In this document: piece by piece, positions 26,399-36,390 of the stretch | How positions within the stretch are numbered: the first letter of the stretch is position 1 | Layout: the number at the start of each line of letters is the position of its first letter | From: Lithospermum erythrorhizon | Taxonomy: Eukaryota > Streptophyta > Magnoliopsida > Boraginales > Boraginaceae | DNA length: 64,000 nucleotides | Reading direction: 5' to 3' | NCBI GenBank assembly: GCA_019722365.1 | Contig: JADFUC010001351.1 | Coordinates: 868,001-932,000 of the forward strand | The notes under the pieces: generated by a model | The model's database searches: none | The model's input: the letters and a program-made list of their open reading frames with translations, nothing else | What the model was told of the DNA's origin: nothing | Made by a program: the position numbers and the translations under genes

Positions 26399-27761
26399 TT
26401 GAGACCTGAAAGTAGGAAAAAGTTTCACTTGCTCAGTCCTTCATTAAAGTTATTCAAAGGAAGTCAGCTTTTCCTCGAGAGGGTGACATCGAGCCTACCA
26501 CATGCTTTTCTTTTTGTAAGTTTCATGCTCGCTATAATAGAAAAGTTGATTCATTTGAAGTTCAAATGTCTGAGTTGTTTTGGGTGAAACTTTCGTTGAT
26601 CATGTTTCTATTCACAACGTGAAAGAGGTGATGACACGTGATTGGTTAGGTGCTACCACTATGTCTAAGGTAATACTAACAATATATTCTAAATGTTTCA
26701 TAGATCTATTTACAATATATAATTATTAATATATTTTCTATTGAAAGTATTTGTATGATGTGTATTTGGTAATGAAGGTGGATAACAAAGCAACGGAACT
26801 ATGGTGCCGAGTATGTTCTCATTTATCTTTCCGCATAGACGGCTTGCACTTACTCATTTAGCGGATATACTACAAAAGCATGAGAGGCTTGATCATCTCA
26901 TCATAGTATAATATAATATAATATAGGGTTAGTATACTATAATTTATTTAAATTAACTAGCAGCCAATTTTCATACTACTGTTATAGATATTTTGGCTAC
27001 TAAGTAATGTCATTCAAATAATGTAGTGATCATTGGGTGTTGATTGCCATCAACACCAAGACTGATTACATATACTATATGGATCCGCTACGAGTACATC
27101 ACTCTCTCCGACGTGATATGGTGCAAAAAATCATTGGGTGTTGGTTGACATCAACACCAAGACTGATTACATATATTATATGAATCCGCTACGAGTACAT
27201 CACTCTCACCGATGTGATATGGTGCAAAAAATCAACATGTATTCATTTAATTATATATATATATATGTTGTCTTATTTTTATTATTTCTCATTATGTATT
27301 TATTTATTGTAGTGTTATGAATGCATATTGTGGTACCAAAAAGCAAAGTATTGTAAGTAGACATATGTTGAGCCAGAATCATTGGGTTAGCGTAGAGGTA
27401 TATTTTACATTTCTGGCAACAATAATTTGGTTACTGTTACATTCAGGTTATAACTTTGGTTTTGAATGATTGTATCCAGTGTCCGAAGCAGGGTGAGAGT
27501 ACAACCTATTGTGGATTTTATGTTTGTTTATTGAGGATATTTTAGAATCCGATACTACAAGTCTTTCTTTAACTGTAACTCCCTTTTTAATATATGGATT
27601 TTGATATTTGATAAACATTGAAGTGTATAACTTTCTCTTTCAGTATCCTCAGAAGTATTGTTGTCAAACATTTGCGGATGACATAATTACTCGAGTTCAG
27701 GAAGGATGGTGTGACTATCTACACAATAGATATCTCAAGAACATTCTAGATAGAGAATGAA
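26399..27761 (+). pseudogene. Ulp1 (C48) cysteine-protease-like fragment, right arm, frame broken
   Basis: This is the mirror copy of the left-arm fragment on the plus strand. It has RPESRKKFHLLSPSL (from 26399), SFISPHRRLALTHLADI (about 26825), the HWVL...NTKTDYIYYMDPL block (about 27032), the CPKQGESTTYCGFYVCLF block (about 27480) and EGWCDYLHNRYLKNILDRE with stop (ending near 27761). A 101-bp local duplication of the HW/D block shifts the frame, and an in-frame stop interrupts the block near 26780. It is therefore a pseudogene copy. Confidence 0.65.
27029..27230 (+). repeat. 101-bp tandem duplication in the right arm of the fold-back
   Basis: The segment starting ATCATTGGGTGTTG occurs at 27029 and again at 27130, 101 bases later, and the two copies are nearly identical throughout. 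The left arm has only one copy, so the duplication arose after the arms formed or was lost from the left. Since 101 is not a multiple of three, it breaks the Ulp1 frame. Confidence 0.85.
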
Positions 27762-28156
27762 GAGCTTCATTGATGTGTTGCAAATCTTGAGTATTTGTCT
27801 TTCAAAATTTTTGTAGTGCCTTAGTTATTAGTGTTGTTTGTAAGCAACTATACATTGATATACGTTTGACTTGATGTTTGTTGGGTTATGTTTTGAATGA
27901 AATGTTGGTAATTATGATTTATAAAATGTTTTGAATTTGTTTTTGATATTAACTTTTTTGTTGAGGTTTTATTTTTTTTTATAAGAAGTGTATATAATAA
28001 TACTGGTTACTTAGAAGGCGCTTTTGACAAGTGCCCTCAAGTACTTAAATGGAGAGGACGCTTCGTGCCAACGTTTTTTAAGTTAAAATATTTGGAGGGT
28101 GCCTATTATAATGACGCTTTTTTGAAGTGTCTTCTTTGTATATTTTTGTAATAGTG

Positions 28157-28591
28157 GCATACACAGTTATAGGGATCGAGTGGGACATGCAAGGCTTTAT
28201 CTTGACACTACTTCTATCTTGCAAAATCAATTATTTCTAACTTATTGAAGGATAACCTATTAAGTAAATTATATTTTACCTCTTATATTAAAATGACCTT
28301 ATAACTCGGGATGTTAATAAGTGCTTGGGTGGTTTTTCCCAAAGTTTTCATACCAAATCTGTTTTTTATCAGCGGTTAATAATCATGTGATTTTAGATAA
28401 TCATTGCTTAATTAGAAATTTCGAAGAGGTAATTTTTATTTATTTATCGTAATAGGCTCGAGTAATCTCCGAACTCGGTTAAAAAAACCACTATCTGGCT
28501 CATGGATCGTTATCTTAATAATAAACGGTTTCTTTTATCTCGCATTATAACAATACTTATTTTTAATCAACTAAGTTAATTATGGGTACGT
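28157..28591. other. Downstream spacer of the phospholipase gene
   Basis: AT-rich, no coding frame. It should contain the 3' UTR of the minus-strand phospholipase gene, but no clear polyadenylation signal was singled out. Confidence 0.35.
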
Positions 28592-30886
28592 CTACGATGA
28601 AAGTCCTAGTTCCTTTAGATGATGGTGCATTTCACTAGGGTGAATATCATGCCTAAATCGATCAGGTTGAACCCACCGGCCTTCTTCATCCCTCACCATT
28701 CCTTTGTTCTCATCTTGCTTCCAATTAGGTGCAACTTTATATTTCTTATTGTCCAGAAAATCAGTGTATTTATTGATGAGTGCATGGTCTCTTTTGGTTG
28801 CTAGCTCAAATTTGTGGCCTGTCCCATGGTATCTGCATGCACCACATGAACATATTTATTTAATCATGTAACTTCATCATTGTCTATCTATATATATATA
28901 GAGTTATAGACAGCGAAATCTGAATATACAAATTTATCTAGTTCCAGGCTCCAGCTAATTACAGACATTTCACATAGTTGGTCTATAATTAAATAATAAA
29001 TTAAACCATAATGTCTTCATTGATAAGTTTAACTATTGTTGTCTTTCTGGGAATTTGATTATATGATTTAGGATTGGGGAGTGATGTGATGTGGTTATTT
29101 GTTTTTGTCTCCATGTATAACCTACCTGGCTTCAATAAATAATAAAAGAAACTAATAGTGTAGTATTAATCAAGGATAGATATAATCTTTTCTTGCACTT
29201 GGTGGCACTCATTAAACCTAGATAGTAATTTTGATACAGTCTAAAATATACAAGGTACATCAAAATCTCATTACAAAACTGTGTGATCCTGTAGTATTAA
29301 TGTATTATAATAACCATCTATCTAATCAAGAACATTTAATAAGATAGACACTTTTAGTGTTTATCTTCATCTACATACAGTTGGAGGTTTTATCTTCATC
29401 TACATTTTTTTTAGTGTTTGACTATTGTTATAATCATATATGACCATAATAATAATGATGATGAAGGCACTTTTATATCACAAGTGACAGAGGATCTCAT
29501 TTGATGATATGCGACTAGTAGTAAAATAACCATGATTTTGTAATATAAAAAATATGTGATGCAAAGCACACAATTAAATAAATAGTAAGGAAAATAAAGA
29601 AGTACTAACCCATCAAGTAGATGAAGATAAACCTCCAAATCATGAGAATAAACATAATTACTCTCCCTCTTGAGAAAAGTTGAGTTCTTCTGATCCAAAG
29701 CAAGCTCCACTCCAACATGCTTATAGCTCCATGGCAAGTGACAAGCCATTCTCATAACAACTTCAGGAACATGTTCATTAAAAAAAATCCCTGGAGCCAA
29801 AGGTACAATATCATTAACATTAATCACCCTCAAAACCTTAACTCCAAGATGTTCTAATCTTGTTTTAAACCTATGATTCCCTACTCTTGGACCAGCGAAT
29901 GAAAAAACCGAAACCGCAACCACCGGTCCATTAGACCTCACATTCACCCCTGTTTCAGCAATATCATAAGCATTGAGTATTGCTAAAGAACTCCCTAAAC
30001 TATGTCCTGTAATTGAGATACTCAATTTTTCAGTTGGGTATTTTTTTATGAGTCTGTTGACTTCACTTAGCACTTGTTGCCTAGCTGAATATTTGCAAAA
30101 TCTGCATGTTTCATTGTTCTTTGTGTAGAGATCAAGAAACCCTGATTCAACTTTTACTGTTTTATCAGGGGAAGGGATTTTGTTAGCTGAAATTGTCCCA
30201 AGAAAATCTTTCAAGTCACTTATCCATTCTAGTTGTGTAACCGTGCCTCTCCAGGCAATGGTGATGTCCCTCCTCCCTATTTTTTTCGTCGTTTCGTCGT
30301 TCGAAACAGCGACGTACCCCATCCAACTGGCTTTTTCGGTCCATAATTCCAAATCAGGCCATATGGCTTGGAAGAAAAATCTAGGGAGCTGAGCAGGCGC
30401 GGTTGCGTAAAGAAACCGCGTCACATCATATCCTAGTTTTTCCAGGCCTAGACTCTTGAAAAACTCGGATTCTATATATTTCGAACTACCCGAGTATTTT
30501 GAGTACGGGTCTTTATCGAATGTATCATAACAGGCTTGAGCCATTTCGCCATAGCGAATTAGCTCTTTGCGTAGTAGAGGATTCATGGGATCAAGTAAAC
30601 CTTCCCATTCTGTTGCACCATGTATTTCTGGCCAACATTGAGCTAGTTGAGAATCGCTTTCTTCGGCTTTCTTTGGTTTTTCGACACTAGAAGTTGTAAT
30701 GACGGGTGATGATGTAGTAGAAACGTTTATTGTAGGTTTGGCTTGAGCTATGAAATGTGACAATGTTTTTGGTGCATGGTTTTTGTTGGGGAAAGATAGG
30801 GATAAGGGTTTTTCATGGTGCAAGGGATCAAATTGTAGAGGTTTTAAGGGAAGATAGGAATTGATTTTGGCAAGAGAGGAAGCCAT
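28592..30886 (-). CDS. PLA1-Igamma-like: Phospholipase A1-Igamma / DAD1-like acyl lipase, chloroplast
   Basis: Two exons on the minus strand, 30886-29610 and 28832-28592, give 505 aa. The 777-base intron is GT-AG. The family hydrolyses the sn-1 acyl chain of plastid phospho- and galactolipids and is linked to jasmonate precursor release. Residues 1 to about 75 form a Ser/Thr/Pro-rich transit peptide; the lipase-3 domain runs from about 85 to 430. The nucleophile is Ser296 in GHSLG, with probable triad partners Asp359 (NVNDIVP) and His415 (YSHDLEVYLH). Exon 2 encodes the conserved tail YHGTGHKFELATKRD...NKGMV...EGRW. The length matches Igamma proteins (about 515 aa). The open frame runs on past 29610 into the intron. 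That read-through tail is not part of the protein. Confidence 0.94.
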
Positions 30887-30981
30887 TGAGGATGGCTTCT
30901 AACTTTGAAATGTGTGAATAATGAATTGAGATTGGAAAGGAATTAATTAAATTGTGGAGCATGAAGACTTCAAAATGGGGC

Positions 30982-30994
30982 TATATATTTATAT
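30982..30994 (-). promoter_or_regulatory. TATA box of the phospholipase gene
   Basis: On the minus strand TATAAATATATAG lies about 96 bases upstream of the start codon at 30886, a normal core-promoter distance. Confidence 0.5.
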
Positions 30995-31803
30995 TATTAG
31001 TTAGATAGGTCAAGGTGTGTCATGTGAACACAAATTTACTACTAGTAGTACTTGATAAAATTTATATTCACATGCATGTCCAATTGTCCATACACACATT
31101 TATGCTTTTCTATCATGCCTAGAAGGTTCTGGTAGTCAATGACTTTTTTCACTTTTTCTTGTTAATGTAGTTGAATTTTCTTTTTGATCAAAGCTTGGGC
31201 AGTTGATGTAATATTCAAGGGTATGTAATGTCCTACTACAAAATGACAAATGAGGGTGACTTCTGATCTAGAGATGATGAGATTATTAAATTTTACGTCA
31301 AACTAGAATGTGGTGATGAGTGGATATCATTCCAAACAACACAAATTAGCACTCCCTCCTTCACAGATTAGTTATTGAATAATATTATCATTGGTGCTTT
31401 TGCATGCATCATATCAAATCATCTATGTAAGTGATAATCCGTATTATAAGTCAATGATCTCATGGTCGTCCGGGGACCAATATGTATTACGTTACTCGAT
31501 AGTGTCTCTAAATTCTTTTAAAGCGACTATGGTTGGGGCTTAATCCCAGAATGAAGAAGAAATATAACGCAAGATCCTCGCTACCCACTCCATGTGAGTG
31601 TGGGTTTGAGTTATGCTGGGCGTAATCTCATATCAGTTTGCTAGCAACCTCTCGTCCCCTCTCGACTGGTGATATCTGCGATTTACCTCCTTTGGTAATC
31701 CGTAGTGTGGACCTCGACAATAAGCAGCGACGGTTTCCTCTACACTCTTCTAAATTCTTTTGTAATGCTATCCTAATGTGAAAATTAATTAATTTTAATT
31801 AGC
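30995..31803. other. Upstream region of the phospholipase gene
   Basis: No coding frame is supported. The part 31480-31745 is somewhat richer in GC and may be a transposon remnant. Nothing in it could be named. Confidence 0.3.
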
Positions 31804-31808
31804 TACTT

Positions 31809-33501
31809 TGTAATTGAGGTATAGATTTTATTATAAGTATGTGTACCAATACAATAAAAATCCTTTGGGAAACCTATCTGTTAAGATGACAAAACAATTC
31901 AGTCCGACTATAAGTCTATTGTTCTCTAAACGCACTCTAACTCACAGATGTCAACTTGGATTGTGTAGTCTTTTGACTCTGATTTGGACTTGAAGACTTT
32001 GATTTTGGGCGCCTATTTGTCGTTGATTTGCGTTTGATCGCTATGCTGACCTGGAAATTCTGGGATTTAGATTTCCAGGTTTGACGTTATTCGATCTTGC
32101 CAGACTTGGGATTTGTGCCTCCAATTTGGATTTTATCGGATAGAGTCCTGATCAACGCGATCCTGTGACTGCATTTAAGACTGAGTCTTGAACCAGATTC
32201 GACTTTGACATGGTCCGAGCTCCGTAATCCCAAGAACGATAATCCGCATTGGCTTGTTCTGGGACTGATCTTACCATGAATCAGCCACTGACTTGGGACT
32301 TTATTCTACTATGTTCAGCAAGAGGGCCTTTTAGCAAAATTGACCTCGTGATGCCTAGATCGGAAAGTGTGCTTAGTACCATTCCCCGATCTTCTGTGTG
32401 TTATTCAGGCGGATATGTTTGTATCACGTTAACGCTTAAGAGCCTACTCCGCTTCCGACAGCCTGGGAGGCGCTACGCAGCCTTTTACATCGTGATGATT
32501 ACTTACTACATGGGCTTTGTGAATTTAATCCTCAGAGTTTTCTTATTTAGTTTGGCGAGATCCTCAATGATTAGATTTTCACCGCTTTTGGGTCTTCGAC
32601 ATTCTTAAATTATCGTTGCTTAGGTACCAATTCAACCTTTGTCCCTAATTCCTACTTATTTTAGTCCTGTTTAAGATTTTTGTGTTCTTTACTCGCTTAT
32701 ACATCAGGCACCCAGTTTCATGTGTTGAATATTACAACGCTTTTAATTTATTTTCGATAGAATAATCTTCGTAAGTTTTCATGAAGAAATACCTTCGAAG
32801 TTGTTCTTATGCTAGCTTTTTGTTGTATTTTTATTGTGTCTGGATGAATTTTCGGCCATATGTGGGGATATTTATAGGCTTTCTAAGTTTCTTTCCGATT
32901 GACACGATAATCATACTGGATTGATCTTTAACCGTTGATTTTGAAAAGATCCGAGTCGTTGATTTTATATAAATTACTTTGGTTTCCACTCCAAGCAAAG
33001 AGGGCGCTTCATTACGGCTAATCACATGCCTTGATTCTTTTGCAATAAATCGCATTTCATATTTCACAAATTTCCGACTCTTTTTAGAGCTGCCTGCTTC
33101 AACTGCTCTTTCTGTAATTTCATTTTAAGCCCCGAAACTTCCTGAATCCCATTTCGCGCAGCTAAATACCCAATTTTATTGTCATAAATTTAGGAATTTT
33201 CTGCTCCCTAAATTTCGATTGACATTAATTTGGGGGCTATTTTCTCTCGAACCTCGCTTGAAAGTTAAAATTTATGGTTACTCAATGATAAAAACTCCCA
33301 CTTCGACTTTTTTAATTTTAATTTCGTGGGACTTAATTCCCCGAAACCATTACTTATTTACACGTGTTCATTTTTTATTAGGCTCAAGCTAAACCTAATT
33401 ATCACGTGTAGTTAGTGTGATCAATTTTCTTTTAATCAATTTCACCGATTAAAATAAATTAAATTTTAATTAAATTATTTATTTAATTTCGACTGTCTAC
33501 A
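31809..33501 (-). mobile_element. Probable solo LTR, minus orientation
   Basis: The stretch starts TGTAATTGAG and ends CTGTCTACA, so its ends are TGTA...TACA. It is flanked by the same five bases, TACTT, at 31804-31808 and 33502-33506. Read on the minus strand it has LTR anatomy: an AT-rich U3, a TATA box CTATAAATA near 32880, then a transcribed-like R/U5. ORFs inside (32249-32608, 32831-33067) have no domains. No internal retroelement region follows on either side, so it is best explained as a solo LTR left by recombination, perhaps of a Ty3/gypsy element. The family assignment is inference. Confidence 0.62.
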
Positions 33502-34225
33502 TACTTGAAGAGTATTATTGGACATGATAATGATATGCATGATCAAAGTGCCTTAAATTATGGAGAAGTGAATAATCAAATGGACTTCCTTCATCCTTTT
33601 GTAATAAACACTCACATCCATAATTCAGAAATACAGACGGCACTTCTGGCCCGAAAGATAATACCGCAAATCATTATCGTGAATCACACTAAAGCAGCCT
33701 CCCGCGATGCATCCGACGTTAAACCGGCAGGTAATTAAACTAACAAACTTACCATAACGAATTGGCTCCACCACCCCTACCATTCTTACTTACGCTTATT
33801 TCTCCTCCACCATTTTTAGAACAGACGACTAAGACTTTGCAAGGAATATTTTTTATTCTGATTTCTGAGGTCTGCAAAAACTATATTGACCAAAGACTAG
33901 GCCATAAGGAAGTCGTTTGTTTTCTGTTCATGGTCAGAAGTCAACAAGTCATTATCCCCCATTGTTTTACTTGACTTTTCATATTGAGTTGGATTTCACA
34001 TGTAAGTCCGTCCATACCTGCCTAATGTCTTTTGTTTTTGAACTGTGTTTCTGAGAGAATATAACTACGGAGGAAAAGTATAAGATAAGAACATACTTTT
34101 TTGTTTATACCAAGTCTTCTGATTCAATAATAAGAAATAGAAAAATGCCATTGAGAGGGAAGTGTAGATAAGCAAAGGAATCACTGAAGCTAAAGTCAAG
34201 CTAAAACAGTAAAACAAAAGAGGAT

Positions 34226-34278
34226 GAAATGACTATTTGCCCTCCCCCTATTTCATTTAGGGGCAAAATAGTCATTTC
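34226..34278. repeat. Short inverted repeat (hairpin)
   Basis: GAAATGACTATTTGCCC (34226-34242) and GGGCAAAATAGTCATTTC (34261-34278) pair along their length with a single-base bulge and an 18-base loop. It may be the core of a small MITE. No target duplication was identified. Confidence 0.7.
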
Positions 34279-36160
34279 AAAGCATTTTAACACTGTTTGG
34301 GTGTGAATTTAGTCCAACTCCAAAGGAATTTCGTAGTTGTGAATTGGGTCACAGACTAACAGTACATTAATGAATGACCTTTTAAGTTGTGTCCAAACAA
34401 ATTGGACCTTTAAAAAATTAGGCTAAACTATAGAAACATTGGAAAATTATGTCCACCGTAATATAGGCATGTAATAAATGGGTATCCATTAGGAATTAAC
34501 CGGCTATTTAATAATATAGATGTTGTGACAAATTGGCTACCCGTTTATTAAAAAAACTACTAGATGTTGTATAGACATAGATCAGAAACTAAGCATAGCT
34601 GTTGCCGTTTGATAAAACGGTGGCTTGTTTAATTTACAACAAATATGGCTAGGAATTAGGATCCTCCGAAAGTTCACCAAGCTTTTATCGAATTCTGACT
34701 GTCAAATATCCAACCCCCAACTAACCCCTATTTGGTATGCTAGGAGAACATAACGAAATGGATCCAACAGATGCCCGACCAATTTGTCCAATTACCTAGT
34801 GGATCATCTAGTTCAGTAGACATGTGTAGTCTTTCATAAATTAGAGGATAGCTGGATAGTACTGTTTTAAGTAAATCGTATTTTTCCAAACTTTATTTGG
34901 TTTGATTCGACTAGAACATACCGATTCAAAAGTTCGATTAGTATCGAAGTTTTAATGAACTTGATAAGTCTAAGTTCGATTTGGTTCGAATAAGAAAGTG
35001 GGTGAACAAAACGAACGGCTATGAAGTGGACAACAAACGAAGGCGCAAGTGTCACATGGGAAAATATATTGTGCAAATACCAATACTAAGGCAAACCTCG
35101 CAAACTTTCATAAATATCGACGGCTGGACCATCGGAGCTGGGCCGAAGCTGATTGCACACCATCATCGACTCTACGACCAACGCCGACCGGTCAACAAAA
35201 AAATTCATAAAGTCTTAGCATATAATGTATTTCATATCTAATACATTCAGACATTTTTTTCTTCATAAAGTTTTTTTCTCTAACCTAATATTTCACATAC
35301 GTATTAAAAAAACTTTCAAATAAATTATTAAAGAAAAAAAAATTAAACTATTTACATCATAAATGTGTTTGCACCATAACCATGTCCATAGTGTCATATT
35401 CTGTCTGTGCGGAAAAAGAAATGTTATATGTGGAATTATGAAAACAGTAGTCAACAAAAATGTTGGACAAGGAAACAAGAAGGGAAATGAGTGGAGCCTT
35501 ATTTGCAATTGTGGGCCGTATTTGGTAAGAAAAGTCCAAGCCCAAGACATCAACGTGTGGTAGGCCCACCTTATGTTATCACAATTTATGGGCACACACG
35601 TGTGTACCTTATTCAATTTAATAAATTGTTCAACTTGGCCTCCTCATATTCTTACATTCTTTGTTCATATCAACTTTTCCAACTAGAATGATCGTGTTCA
35701 CGGTTCATAAAGAAAACATTGGACTGGAATAATCATATGGAGTTTAGGGTAAAGGGTATAGTCAATAATGCATATTCGGCTTAAGGTTTTACTCCCTCTA
35801 TTTCACAATGATCATTTAGACTAATGCACATAAATTAAGGTGAAAGGAATTTTACCATGTTTATCCTTGGTCATTAGGCTAATTAATAATATAAAAAGAA
35901 AAAAAGAAAGAGAAATGATGTAATAATCAATGGCACCACCTAGAAAGAGAAATAAAAAATTAGGAATATAAAGGTAAAAAATAGCATTGGAAATATAAAA
36001 AATCAAATATTTTGATACAAGGACAAAAAAGCTATTTATCAAATATCATGGTATCTTATGAAAAAGATTAGATGACATTTTTATTAAGACCATATAGAAC
36101 GGGTGTTGAATTTTATTTTTCAACTACTTAATCAAAATAATGGAGTGAGACATCTTATTT

Positions 36161-36390
36161 AGGGGATTTTCATCATTTTATTATGTATGTCAAGCATAAA
36201 AAAAAATAATATTAGGGATTTTCATCATTTTATTTTTGTGGTCACAAACTTTATTATGTATGTCACATAAAAATAATATTAGGGGGATTTTCATAATTTT
36301 ACGTATTAATATGAAAATATAAAAAAAAATAATACAGTATTTGTCCCATTGTTAAGTTTTTCATCGCCTTTAGGGGATTTTCATCATTTT
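36161..36390 (+). repeat. Direct repeats of an AGGGGATTTTCATCATTTT unit
   Basis: Copies of AGGGGATTTTCATCATTTT start near 36161, 36213, 36281 and 36372. Some are followed by TTATTATGTATGTCA and a run of A's and AATAATATT. Spacing is irregular (52, 68 and 91 bases), so this is a degenerate tandem array. Confidence 0.65.

Larger units (their letters stand above)
24580..28156. mobile_element. CACTA-ended fold-back element with two head-to-head Ulp1 gene fragments
   Basis: Both ends begin, reading inward, CACTATTACAAAAATA, a plant CACTA (En/Spm) type terminus, followed by GGGCAC/GGTGTC-like subterminal repeats. The whole 3.6-kb element is one inverted repeat: the left arm (24580 to about 26275) reappears in reverse complement as the right arm (about 26385-28156). 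Each arm holds pieces of a Ulp1-type protease gene reading outward from the centre. No transposase is present, so the element is non-autonomous. The bases next to the ends (TAT and GCA) do not form a 3-bp target duplication. Confidence 0.85.

Noticed and set aside
29411..29609. C-terminal extension of the phospholipase frame past residue 426
   Set aside because: It is read-through into the intron. The second exon at 28832-28592 supplies the conserved family tail.
32249..32608. 119-codon plus-strand ORF
   Set aside because: It falls inside the probable solo LTR, on the strand opposite to LTR transcription, without a domain.
35780..36100. MITE starting ACTCCCTCTATTTCACAATG
   Set aside because: A Stowaway-like left end is visible, but no matching right end with TA could be placed.
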